From: Ischnura elegans
Lineage: Eukaryota; Arthropoda; Insecta; Odonata; Coenagrionidae
Length of the DNA stretch: 64,000 bases
Assembly: GCF_921293095.1 (NCBI RefSeq)
Contig: NC_060248.1
Coordinates: 82,715,243-82,779,242, forward strand
Reading direction: 5' to 3'
Part shown: positions 34,826-47,800 of the stretch, piece after piece
How the letters are laid out: each line of letters opens with the position of its first letter
How positions within the stretch are numbered: the stretch's first letter is position 1
The notes under the pieces: generated by a model
What the model was told of the DNA's origin: nothing
The model's database searches: none
Seen by the model: only the letters and a program-made list of their open reading frames with translations
Translations under genes and position numbers: made by a program

Positions 34826-37800
34826 TCACACTTAAAGTCCTCCAAATATCTTGGCCTTGACCTAACTATCCCTGTCTCCCTTGCCCTAGTAAGAGGAGGA
34901 GAACTCCTGTCTTGTATTGGGAGTCATTGATTGTTCTTCACCCACACTTACACTACCACCACTTTCCCCCTCTTCACTACTATTTAAGGCTGCACTCAGA
35001 GTCACTGCAGGCTCATCCATAAAGAGTGGATAACGGTCACTCTCAGAGTACTGCTGACCATCTGCTGAACTGCAGTGTGACCCTCTCCAGTAAAACAATT
35101 GATTTACATGTCGCTTCTCGAACTTTCCCTCAGCAGGCATCACCATAGGCAGCTATGTGACCTAATCACTTTCTCCACCACCCCAGGTAGCCACCGCTTC
35201 CCACTGCAATAATTTCGAAAGTAAACTGGGTCCCAATCTGAAAAATAGCAAAAGTTTTTCATCATCATCACTGGTCAACAATCCTAGGATTGGTTTGACG
35301 CAGCTCTCCACTCAGTTTTCCAATCAGCTAATCTTTTCACACCTACGTATTTCTTCTCCTTCACATCCTTCTTTACTTGTTCCATGTATTTTGTTCAAGG
35401 TCTTCCTTTTCCGTTCCTGCCTTCCGACGTAGATCGACGATTGTCTTCATCAGGCCATCATGTCTCAATATGTGGCCAATAAGGTTGTTCCGTCTTCTTG
35501 TTAAGGTTTTCCTGAGGCTTCTCTTCTCTCCTACGCTTCTTAGGACTTCCTCGTTACTAACTTGGTTGATCCATTTGATCTTTATCATTCTTCTGTAGCA
35601 CCACATTTCGAAGGCCTCTATCCTTGCTTTCTCCGCTGCGGTCATTGTCCATGCCTCACTTCCATATAGGAGCATAGGAGCAAATGTAGATTCTTATAAA
35701 TTGTTTCTTTACTTCCATATATATTTGAGTTTCCCGCTGTAAGCAGGTCTATCTTTTGATAGATTGCTCTCTTCGCCTGGGCTATTCTGCTGATCAGTTT
35801 TTGCTTCCCTATTTTAATGCTTGTCTTGACTTCTTCTCTTCTGCTGCATACTAATATCTTGGTTTTCTTCGTACTTATTTTCAGTTGATATTTACCCATT
35901 ACCCTACCCATATTGACCAGAATATTTTTCAAATCCTTCTCTGTTTCTGCTATAACGGCTATGTCATCGGCAAGTCTTTTCATGCTAATTTTTTCTCCAT
36001 GATATTCACTCCCAATGCCTTTTCTTTGATTTTATTAATGGCTTCCTCAATGTAAACGTTGAAAATTATAGGTGACAATGCACAGCCTTGTCTCACTCCT
36101 TTCCTAATTCTTGCTTCTTCACAGTTGGGCCCTGATTTTATCACCGCTACTTGGTTTTTGTATAAACTGTGGATGATTCTTTTGTCATTGTAAAGAACCC
36201 CAATTTCTTTTAGGATTCCAAGCATTGTGCTCCAATCCACGTTGTCAAATGCCTTCTCTAAGTCCACGGACGCAACGAACGTTGGCTTGTTCTTTTCTAT
36301 TCTCTTCTCTATGAGCAGTCTAAGGGCCAATAATGCTTCCCTTGTGCATTTGTTTTTTTCTGAATCCAAATTGGTCCTCATCCAAATACTCTTCTGCTCT
36401 TCGTTCTATTCTGCTATAGATGATTCTTGTCAGTATCTTCGACGCATGTGTAGTTAGGCTAATGGTCCTAAAATCTTCGCAGTTCTCCGCTCAATTCTTC
36501 TTAGGTTTTACAGCCATCATTCAACACATCCATCATCTCCTGTTCATGCCGAGGTGGCTTCGGGCAAGCTGAAGGATGGAGTTTGTCCAACATGGTCCTT
36601 ATCTTTTGTCCCATCATCATCTCTGATGGGTTCCTCCCGGTGACAGTGCTGGGAGTAGTATGCAAAATCAGCGAAATATTTGCCGATTCACGTCTCCAGT
36701 CTGATGAGGGAAGTTTCTTAAGGCAGTTTTTTACAGTCTGGACTGTCCTCTCAGCCTGGCCATTGGATTCAGGATGGTAGGGAGCTGTCCCGATGTGTGC
36801 AATACCGTTCGCCAGAACAAACTGGCGAAACTCCTCCGATGTGAAGGATGGTCCATTATCTGTGACTACGTGGTCAGGAATCCCATAGTACATTGAGAAC
36901 CACTTACTCAGGCAGTTTACTGTTGCTTGGGTGGTCATGGATGGAAAGTAAAACCATGAAAGAGGGCCAGCATAGTCAAGATGCAGGCGTGATCATGGCT
37001 TTTCTGGAACATTCCAGGGGACAACAGGAGCCTACTTTGAGTTTGGCTTCATCTTACAGCAGCTAGGACACAAGAGCACCCATTCCTCAATCTCCTTGTC
37101 TAGCTTGGGCCACCAGACATAGCTCTGTGCGAACGCTTTTGTTCGCACCACACCTTGATGAACCTTGTGCAGCAGCTGCGGCACCGACGGTCACAACTTT
37201 GAGGGTATCACCACTCTGCTTCCCCTCAAAATACAGCCATGAAGCACAGTGAAGGTGCCCTCTGGTTCACTGAAGAAAACCTTGGCCTCAGGCCAGTGCA
37301 GAGACTTCCATCCACAGAGCAGTCCCTCTCTCACTTCTCGAAGGGTCCGGTCGTCACTAGTGGTCTTTGCTATGGCCTGTGCTGTTAGAGGAGAGCCAGC
37401 TGGAGCCTCCTCCAGAAGTAGCACTCCAGCAGGATTTGGAAATATCGTCTTAGTGCCCACCTCTTCCTTCATGTCCCCTGGGAATCTACTAAAAAATCAG
37501 CATTGGCATGACTCTTGCCGGGTCGATATTTATTGTGGAAGTCATACCGTCTTAATAATAGTGCCCACCACAGCATCCTGGGGGACAATACATCAGACGC
37601 AGACTTATTTGGTTGAAAAATTCCAACAAGGGGCTTATGATCTGTGATCAATTCAAAGAAACATCCTACTAAATAACGTCTAAATTTTAAAACACCAAAA
37701 ATAATTGTGAGTCCCTCCTTGTCAATTTAACAGTAGTTTCACTCCATTTCAGAGTCCTTGAAGCATAAGCAATTGGCCTTTCTTGACCATTTGACGAGAT

Positions 37801-38180
37801 GTGGGACAACACTGCCCCCACTCCAAATGGGGAAGCATCACATGACTCAACAATGGGGGTATTCGGGGAATAGTAGTGGGCCAGCACAACACCCAATGAC
37901 ATCACCTTCTTGGCATAAGTGATGCAAGCTTTCTCTTGGTCAGTCCACCACCATGGCACTTTCTCACTTAACAATTTATACAATGGTGCAAATACAGTGG
38001 CCTTCTGAGGAAAAAATCTATCATGCACCCCAAGTAGGCCTGCAACTCATTCACATTCCTTAGAGATGGAGCCTCCAGGAGAGCCTGTACTTTGGTTTGG
38101 TTCCCTCCCCTGAAATAAGGTAACCCAAGAACTCAAAGCTTCTTGCGGCAAACTGGTAAGAACACTTTACTTCGCATCTT
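34826..38180 (-). pseudogene. Ty3/Gypsy retrotransposon pol remnant, interrupted by a LINE
   Basis: Minus strand, in order: RT C-terminal part (38180-38060, FEFLGYLISGEGTKP); RNase H (38028-37687 with VESCDASPFGVGAVLS and RPIAYASRTL, continuing at 37651 with ITDHKPLVGIF and PGKSHANADFL); linker and integrase zinc-finger area (37472-36950, decayed); integrase core (36938-36501 with YGIPDHVVTDNGPSF and YHPESNGQAERTVQTVK); then, beyond the inserted LINE, the integrase C-terminal domain (35240-34826, DPVYFRNY and KRWLPGVV). Several frameshifts and stops. The 5' part (gag, protease, most of RT) and LTRs were not found. No envelope-like ORF seen. Confidence 0.88.
35253..36500 (-). pseudogene. 5'-truncated LINE inserted in the Gypsy integrase gene
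   Basis: Minus-strand frames 36460-35980, 35983-35642 and 35675-35373 encode LINE RT: VDLEKAFDNVDWSTML (motif A), RKGVRQGCALSPIIFNVYIE, LADDIAVIAETEKDL (motif C, Phe replaced by Leu) and the C-terminal EAFEMWCYRRMIKIKWINQVS. It is the same family as the 54.6-56.5 kb LINE. The 3' end has GGATTGTTGACCAGTGATGATGATGA. Frameshifts near 35983 and 35680. AAAAC abuts both ends and may be the target duplication. Confidence 0.87.
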
Positions 38181-38841
38181 AAACTACTCAGCTAGTATGA
38201 ATTTAAACCCTGCCGATGGAATTCTGAGCCTTATTACAACAGCTAAACAACTAATAACAGTTTATCCTGTCAATATATATTATGTTGGCAACTTTAAGCG
38301 AATTGTTCGTGAAGATGCAAGGCATAGAATGCGATTTTTTACGTGGGAGATGGAGGGAAAAAAATTACTCTCTTATGACTCAAATGTGAAACCTGTGGTA
38401 TGGCAGCTGACCGTGCTATGCATATAACACCACCGCTTCAGACATGAAAAGGATGTGTATACAAAATGTTTAAATTAATTTTTTTCGATCCCAGAAATAT
38501 TGACCCTTTGGGAGCACTAATTAAGAGAAATAATTCATAGGATACTTGTCATACAAGTTGCATTTACCGCGAGTGACGCGCCCAGACGCTCACTTTTTTG
38601 CAGCCGTGCGCTTGTGGCTTTCTACTGTTTTTATATTATTATCGAAAATCATCGTTTTTAGACGTTTGTGCTGATACTCTGTTTATGTAGTTTTTCGCAG
38701 TTTGGTGAGATATTCACCATCAAGTATTAGGGAAATCCACCGTCATCGGGAGCTTCTCGGTCGGAAACATTAGTTCATTAACTTCTCGGGGCGTTCCTGC
38801 CGAAAATTCTTTCCTAATCTGTCCACAAATTTGCTGCCGTC
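38181..38841. promoter_or_regulatory. Upstream region and probable 5' UTR/promoter of PSMD4
   Basis: 38181-38550 shows nothing. 38565-38841 becomes GC- and CpG-richer (GAGTGACGCGCCCAGACGC) directly before the ATG, as expected for a housekeeping promoter and leader. No TATA box is evident at a definable start site. The exact transcription start is not visible. Confidence 0.45.
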
Positions 38842-38867
38842 ATGGTTCTGGAAAGTACAATGATATG
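38842..38867 (+). CDS. PSMD4: PSMD4 exon 1
   Basis: Encodes residues 1-8 and two bases of C9. The ATG sits in GTCATGG, a good Kozak context. The donor is TG|GTCTGT, the weakest of the gene, with C instead of A or G at +3; the phase-2 join to exon 2 restores MICVDNSD exactly. Confidence 0.9.
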
Positions 38868-41800
38868 GTCTGTGCCCAAGTTTTTTACTCATATATTTGC
38901 TTCTTTAATTTTCATGTAGACTCAATGTATGATTTGTGGAAAAAATGAATAGTGTGATGAATTGTGTTTAAAATTATTCCTTAAATTAACATATTGACCT
39001 TTTCAGCGTCGATAATAGTGACTACATGAGAAATGGTGATTTTCTACCGACGAGACTTCAAGCTCAGCAAGATGCTGTCAATTTAGTTTGCCATTCTAAA
39101 ATCCGCACCAACGCAGAAAACAACGTCGGCCTACTTACCTTGGCAAAGTGAGTCAATATACCGCTAACCCTCTGTTATTTATTTTGAGTCCTTCATTAAT
39201 TCAATCATATCTAAATTTTTAGTGTCGAAGTTTTGGCTACGCTTACTAGTGATGTTGGTCGGATCTTGTCGAAATTGCATCAAGTGCAGCCGGATGGGAA
39301 TATCAACTTACTTACCGGTATCCGCATTGCTCATGTGAGTAAACCTCTAAATTGTACAACATATGCTTTATTAAATTTACGGTAAAAGATTGTTGCATGT
39401 CATCAGTGATCAATTTTATTTTCTTACCGTATTACCGTTATTTCCTTGTTTTCATTTTTTTACCGTATTACCTTATATCCTTGTTTTCGTTCTCACCTTC
39501 CACCAGTTATGGTCATGGGAACAGAAGGAAGTTCCTTATTTAATCAGTTCAAAGCTGCATTTCAGTAAATAAAATTGCAGTAGATGTTGAACGATGACAT
39601 CTTATGTCTTGTTGTGTGGATTTTATTCTTCAGGGACACAGAAATGCTGTGGGTGTGAATTGGATTCATTGCTTTGAACACCTCTCTCTTTCCCTCTTTC
39701 AGCCTTCATTTGATTCCTCTATAAAGAAAATTTCTCTCATTTCTTATAATTAAGATATTATTGCAGTTAATGCTTACGTAATGCCCTTAAAGTTCATACC
39801 TTTTCACGTGGCTAATACATTGTTTGACTTGTGAGTCCTTATTATGAGAATATGTATTAAGTTTGGAGAGGATTCGACAAAAAATTATGAGGTTCGCTAT
39901 TAAAAAGTTATTACTTGCCTTCAGTAAAGGGAATATGATATTGTAATGAAGTTTATGGACATATTGGTGCTCAGAGAGTATTTCTGAGAAACATTTTTTA
40001 AATATATAAATATTTCTATTTTCTGTTTCCACCAATTTTGTGAAATGCTCTAGTCGTTAGTTGCTAGTGTCAATAAGGGTGCACACACTCAGTTAATACA
40101 ATACTGAATAATTTATTTTGTGTTCATTATCAGCTCATTCATTGTTATTGAAGTTTGCCTTTATTCTGTTAGTGAGAGTTGCTAATGCCCTCTCACTGAT
40201 AATAGTGCCGTTAAGGGATATGTTTGAAGGAGCATCTCCTGAATATCAGATGTGTGCATGTGTTTTTCAAGTTTTAGTTTGTCATTTTATTCTAGTATAC
40301 CTTGTTCACATGGTACACATTTACTTTTAATTACTTTAAAGCTGGTATTTATCATCGAAATCATGAAAATATATTTTTATTTTTCATCAGTGTACTGCTG
40401 AAAGACGTTTCTTTTACCCATGGGTAAATGATCTAATAAACATAGATGGATCTTATAAACATGTTGCCTCCTTTTCTGAATTTTGGAATGAGAGTTAAGA
40501 TATTAAGTAGCCTAATTGAAAAAGTAGTGACTTGTGAAAATGCATTAACGTGGGATGGGAAAATAGCCTGTGATCTAATTTTGTTCATGCATTTGTGCAA
40601 TTTTTATGCAAGGTTGAGGGAAAAAATGCTGTTCTATCTAATTACATGCCCTTAGTATTACAGCCTTTCGTGAAAGTATTGTCAATTGTGTGAGACAAAT
40701 TTTATTCATTGAAACATACTGCTATTGTAAGGCAAATGGAGCACAAGGCTGAAAAAATTCTATTTGGCAGTAGTTTTTCAATACTACAAAAAATAAAACC
40801 TGCGTGGTGGCTAGTAATCAGGTTATCAGCTAGAGGGAATCCGCTGGCTGAACTTAAGAATACATAATTGGTGTAGTCCATTTCCTTACTGACTCTCTGC
40901 TCAAGATTCAACTGGACTCATAATCTTTTCCACATGCTGAGCTATCTTTTATATTTTTTGTTTCTACTCGAATGATTGTCAGTTACAGCACATTTTTCTC
41001 GGTAGCTTTAATTATCTGACTTTGTGAAACCCTCTAGAATGGCACCCGCCTTATGGATTTTCTTGCTTGAAATCAAGTTTAGTGCATAATTTTTATGGTG
41101 TGGAACAAATTTCTTAATGGGATGTATTTCAAAACTACCATATTAATGGTGGTGAAATTCCTATTAATTGCCACAGGAAAACTTCTCCTAAGCCAGGAAT
41201 CTCACCATCAACGTTTGACTTTCCAGGCCATAGCTTTTACAAGGTTTCTTCCATGGCATTTTCACTAAAATTCGTGGTTCTAGATGCTATGACATAAACT
41301 CTCATTGTGGCCTGGATTATTCAATTGCTAATCCCTGTGAAGGGATATATTTTCTCAAAATATTTCAAGAATAAGAGCTACAGTGAACTTACTTGCCAAT
41401 CATTTTTACTTGCAGCTTGCATTAAAGCATCGCCAAGGTAAAAACCACAAAATGAGAATTGTTGCATTTGTTGGAAGCCCGGTTGAATCTGAAGAAAAGG
41501 ATCTAGTGAAACTGGCTAAAAGGTTGAAGAAGGAAAAAGTCAGTGTAGATATTGTCAGCTTTGGTGAGGAGGTGAGTCCTAAGGTGAGATTTTCCCTTTT
41601 GACTTAATATGTAATGGGAATGCACTTAGATAGCTTATTAACTTCAAATCTGGAGTGAGGCTACTTTCAATGGTGGTAAGTACCATGGAAAAGATATTGT
41701 TGCAACTCAGTAAAATGTATAAACACCAAGGATGAAGTCCACCTTTCTTCAAAAGATGAATTTCATCTTAAGTGTTTATAAATTTGCTCCTTTGCATGTC

Positions 41801-44800
41801 ACTGTGCACGAAATCACTTGTTTCATGCACACAAAGTATACCTTATGTAAGAATTACCGTATTTCTCTTAATACAGTTCCCCCCGCCCTAATTTTGAGGC
41901 TCCAGTTTCTGGAAAATTAAAAAAAAAAAGTGTTTTAATATAGTCCCACCTTTACTTTTATCATGGGCATTTTTGGAAAAAAGTGGGGAGTAGTTTTAAA
42001 TAAATACGGTAGTTTCTTTGGATTAGATGTAAAGATTTATTAATCATAAAGAAGTTCCTGAGAAATCAATCAAGTTTTTCAATGGAATAAAATAATTTAT
42101 AATTTTATTTGCTGGGATGAAGTTAATAAAACTTCTCAAAAGTTATGCTTTCATTATTTTGTATCAGCTATGTACCATGCATAGATTTAACGATGCTTCT
42201 TTTAAAATTTCTCTTTAGTGAATATTTTAGGACTGAGTCATCATCAACACTTCATGGAAAGTTTAATCAATCAATTATGTAATTCAATGACACTGAATTA
42301 ATGAATGCCTTGATAAAAACTGTTGTGAATATTTTGCACCTTTCATACAATGCTTAAAAAGTTTTAGATCAAGAGGAACAGCATTGCTGCTCATTATGGA
42401 GTTTTAGAGCATTTCGTAGAACCAAAGAGCATTAATCCATTCATGCTCTATTTTACCTTTTAAGATGATCTATCATTCCTGTCGGGCTCAGAAGAAATGC
42501 AATAGGTCTTGATATAGGGATAGATTACTTGATAAAGAGATTCAAGATCTATCTGCGTCTACTCACTCACTGCAAGCAATTTGCTGTACCAGGCCAAATC
42601 AGTACAGCAGTGGGCTTAAGTAACATTTCTATCTAAGGATCTATTCTCATTATTTGTAAATATTTTCATCTTTTCTGTCTAACTCTCCTTTGTACTGATT
42701 GTAAGTCTCAGTAAAATGTGTCTGAGTTACTTGTATCTTCTTTTTTGTCTTTTGCTGAAAAAAAACTGACTTGCTGCAGGGGAATGACTCTGACACCTGG
42801 TGATAAAAAAGTTACAGCTCTGTTAAATACATAAGCAATAGAATTTATTTAATTTTTCAAGTATTTGATAATCAAAGTTGCTATATTTTTTCTGTGGGTC
42901 AGCATCAGATTATGGAGGTTGGTGTAAGCAATCTTTTCTACCTGTGGCTGCTGCTTGGTGGCTTCCTGAATGGAGCTTGCCACAAAGTTATTTAACTAAC
43001 AGTTTTTTCCTTGTGGATTATTTTTTTATTTCCTTGGCAAAGTACAAGAAAATGGAAGTACCAACAAGATTGTGGAGATCCTGGTGGTATTTGTTTATTT
43101 TTTATCCTGAAATCGCTGAAACTGGTGAATGTAGCTTAGCTGCATTGCACCACCCCAGGCTTAATAACCAAGTCGTATTGCCTTCCCCGAATTAATTTTT
43201 CACCTATGATGACAGAAATAAGTAATTGTGTCTTCAACAAAGCTGAAGTAAATTCTATTCGGTACACATTAGCGTTTCTCTCTTTTAGTCTAATGGAGGG
43301 CTTTGTATTTGTGGTCCCAAATTAACATTGTGTTCAAACATGCAAATTTTAAAGTATTTTTTCATATCTCTCACATCCTATTGCACTCCTTACTAGAGTG
43401 TTATGAGAATCTAGTCTTAACTTAGTGATTTGTTGGTCATGGCATCTGTATAACTAAGGGGAAAGCCCAAAATGCATCATTTTGCATCATGGCGCATTTT
43501 TTTAATTCCCTTTGCTCACAAGTAACGTGGTATATGATGTAAATATTTCCTCATAAAAATATCAACTGCTCAGTGGCCTGATGCCCCATTATTTCCCTCA
43601 AAATCAGCTCACATGGCTAACCTGATCATATCGAAACAAATTGCTCAAGGCAGCCGAAGTCACCGATGATAGTAGTGGATTTGTATACCAAAAATACAAT
43701 GTGTAATAAAGGGTTTTAGCTAACTCAGAAAAACATTGTTTCCGATTTTCATCTTAAAATGAATGACTATCAGTGAACTTAAAAGGAAACAATTACATTG
43801 TTTGGGTGTAATGGTAAAAAGTTAATGCAGCAACAAATTGCCGTTACGTGAGTCATAGTAATATGGTCTAATCATAGTGGTCTTAGGTGTTCCAAAAATG
43901 GAGCACTAGACATTAAGGGTTTACATTGGAACAAGTTCTCAAAATATAAATGGCACCAATTCGGAACAATATTAATAGTGGAGTGAATGTATACCATGGC
44001 TTTGAAAACAGGCAAACAGAATTCATTTCACAAATTTATTTTGGAACATGCAAGTCCAAGAATGTATACATAAGTAGGTAGTTAGTAGCTATTCTGCTTG
44101 CGCTGACTTAAAATGCATGGCTAATGTCAGTAGAGACTTGGCAGTAAGTGGAACCTTGATGCATGAAACCATCGTTCATATCCATCAGTATATAACTTAC
44201 CATTTTTATAATTTCATTTTCTCTTTTTCTTTGCGCTGACTCCTTATTTTCATTGTAAATTAAATTCACAGGTGGCCAATAATGATCTCCTCACTGCCTT
44301 TATCAATACTCTGAATGGAAAGGATGGTGCCGGTAGCCATTTAGTTACCGTCCCACCTGGACCACATCTATCTGATGCCCTGATTTCATCCCCTGTTATC
44401 CAGGTTAGTCTTTTGCAGTGTTCAAAATGGGAGTCATTTTGAGATAAATTGATGGAAGTAGTTAAGAATTTATATGGTGATTTTTACTCTGGTCTTTTCG
44501 CATTGTCATCTGGACAATCATTTTATGTTAATTATTTCAGCTATTCAAAATTTAATTTGTTAATGGCAAGTAAAAAAAAAATATACCTTAAAACATTCAC
44601 ATTAATTTTATATGAGAGTTTACTTATAACAGTTAAATATGGTGTTGAAGGCATTATACTGGAGGGTACTGATAATCCATGGCAATGGAATGGATGATTG
44701 AAAAAAAATTGTCATCTATTCAGTATCATTTATTAGTTGTGACCTATATTTCTGTGTCATGCTTTCTTAGCGTCTTATGTGTCTATTAAATTGAAATTAT

Positions 44801-47800
44801 TTTTTATGAATAAGAAATACAGTATATATACCAAAGTTTTTATGTTATTTCCTATCAATTTCATGATTGTCATTTCATGGTGATTAATGCATAACTGCAT
44901 CTAATCCCAGTTTTGTACCTCCAATCAAATATTTAAGTGACCTGATCATGTCTCTCTTCAGGATTAATTAGATCATGTACATTACTAGCGCTTTGAGTTC
45001 CCATGCTTACCTAGAGCTCACTCAGCACAATCTTCATTTCAATTAGCTAAGGTTGGAACTGCTCAAAATCTAGACCCATGCTTTCATCGTTTTTCCAATT
45101 GAAGTTTCTTGCAGATTTTGAAATACACCCCCCTCACCTTGTCTTCATTTTTAATATTCCATTCTCTGTAATACCTAATTCCAATGCTAAAATCTGCTGC
45201 TCAACCGCCTGGTGACTCTTTATTTACTCACTTCATTTTTTTCATTCAGGGTGAAGATGGAATGGGTGGTGCTGGACTTGGAGGCTCTGGATTTGAATTT
45301 GGAGTTGATCCCAATGAAGATCCTGAGCTGGCATTGGTAAGTAACTTGCACTAATGATGGTAGTTAAGTAAAACCTTTGAGGATTTTTAAACCACTATGA
45401 ACTGTGTATTCATATATGTAGTTATTTATGTCACTGGTGGGATTAATGTAGTTTCTTACGTGATTTTGATGTAACTGTATGTTTGGATGTAATTTGTTTT
45501 GTTTTACTGGGGAAAAAGTATTGACATGATTGATGTTTCTAATTCTTTTATTTAAAATCCATGTGACAAATCCTGTTTTCATTTTTATTTTTGAGCAGCA
45601 ACCTTACATGTGCATCAGTTTCAGCTGCTATCTTTTTGCCTTGTCAGAGGTTCCCAAGCCTTTATCATATCATAGTAATCATTTAGCCTTTAAAATTTGT
45701 TCACAAAAAATACATGGAATTCTTGCTGTAGCAATATTTTTCCTACTTGGTATACAAACTTAAATGTAGGTAGGTAATTCTCCATTTTGTGCCAAGTGAT
45801 CTGGTAAATAATTTCCTAAGTGTCAAGTAAAGCTATGAATTTTTGGAAGCCGTTTGGGGCAAGATTACCAGTCAGGCACTCTTTATAAGATTCTATGAAT
45901 ATTTTCCCTTATCTATCAAGGAAAGACAAATTGTGATAATTTGATTTTTTGAAGAATGATGTGCTAATGAATAACTGCAGGAATGATTATACTGTTACAG
46001 AAATGTCATGTATGTGCTATTTATTGTACAAATATGTGATAGAAATTAACACAAAAATCATTATTACAATAAGTTTGCAAAATTAAAGTGAAGATCTCAT
46101 TATGTATAGCAGTGGGCTATGCTGTTTAAGTTACCACAGATTAGCCTTGTAATCTGTGGACTACGTAAAAAGATAAATGGTTAAGGATGTTTAAAGTTGG
46201 CTTTTCCTAGTTTAAAATAGAATTTTTCATGCTATTTTGATTCAGAACTCTGTCGCTTGGCATGATAAGTACCTTCATTCCTTTATCTTCCTGGAACTTC
46301 ATGTTGGAAGAGAACATGTTTTTGAAACCAAAGCAAATCGCTTTTTCCATGTTGAGTTTTACAAGCCATGGTCAGCTGTTAGTTATGCCTTATTTAAATT
46401 TCTATTTTATTAAATGTCATTTGGAGTTTTCTCAAAGCTTGACCTCCCTGCTCTGTGCATGGTATTGTTTGGAAGTTTTACCTTGAATTACAGTGACTGT
46501 TCACTTGGAACCAAAATCAATATTTGAGTAATTTTTGATACTAACAAATATAATTGTATCTTTTCATCACTAACCTATGCTTTAAATACATCAATTTCAT
46601 GCTCAAATAGTTTTTTATTTTCATGGTTAATGAATGCCGAAATTGCTGGTAAAAATATTGAAAGATAATCCACTTTTATTTCCGCTCGTATTTGTACAAG
46701 TGATAATTGAAAAGATTCATTTATATCTGAATGATTCACGCTAGGATTATGCGTAGTTGATTTTTTGGTTCTTGTCTAGATTTTGGGGTCTAGAGATTGA
46801 GTGCATAGCTATGAGGATTTGGTTATTTATCCTTCACTTCAACACAGGCATTGCGAGTATCCATGGAAGAGCAAAGGCAGCGCCAGGAGGAGGAAGCTAG
46901 GCGTGCACAAGCTGAGTCTACTGGCACTACTAAGGACGCTACTCCTGGGGCGACCCCTGCTGGTGTGCCTCCATCCACTCCGATGGTCATTGCCAGGGAC
47001 TGTGAGTAGAATTATATATTAATTACATGTACTTAACAACTTAATGACCTATGTTTTACCATCTTGTCAGGGGATTGCTCTATCAATGTCAACTTTTTAT
47101 TTTGGGGAAAGAATGAAGAGAAATAGCAAGTTATGAATTGGTATTGGAAGTTTCATGTGCATTTTATCCAAATGACATTGTCATATTAAAGTTTTGGATC
47201 TAATTGTGAAAAAGTTTCTCTGTATTTAGTTTCACTTCCTTTTAATTGATTCCTTTGATGGGAGAAACATTTACTTGTGAGACAGTTGATGTATTGTTTT
47301 TAGTGCTATTAAGTATTATGTATCGTCTTTTTATGGCATTGGCATAAAAAACTTGCAATAGTTTCATGCTCATGAAAATTTTAACTGCTGGCTTTTCATA
47401 GTTTTAAATAGAATTTTTCATGCAATTTTGATTCAGAACTTCATCTTTATATACAACTATATCTTTATTTAGTGCCATTTTTAATAATGGAAAGCTCATT
47501 GTACCACGTTTTATTACGTTTGCTTTCTTGTTTGTCCGACTGGAAAAATTTTGCACCTCAAATTTTGGCCATTTCCCCATTAGCTAGAGTGCTGAAATTT
47601 TCAGGATAGGTCAGAACTGGGTGACGATGCAATTTTCTTACTCTTTTACCACAATCGGAACAGTATTTCGTGAAATATTAAGATAAACATTAAATCTGGA
47701 ATTCCGAAAATGGTCTCCAAATTGCAGGTGCTGATATCATTATAGCTGTATTTAAGTGATTTTAGAACGTACCTAAAACAACATCCACCGTAGTCTAGTT

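Noticed and set aside
37249-37647. 132-codon plus-strand frame
   Set aside because: Antisense to Gypsy RNase H/linker coding sequence.
44449-44697. Frame after PSMD4 exon 5 as an alternative exon
   Set aside because: It lies wholly in intron 5, the exon 5 to exon 6 junction is in frame without it, and it has no conservation.
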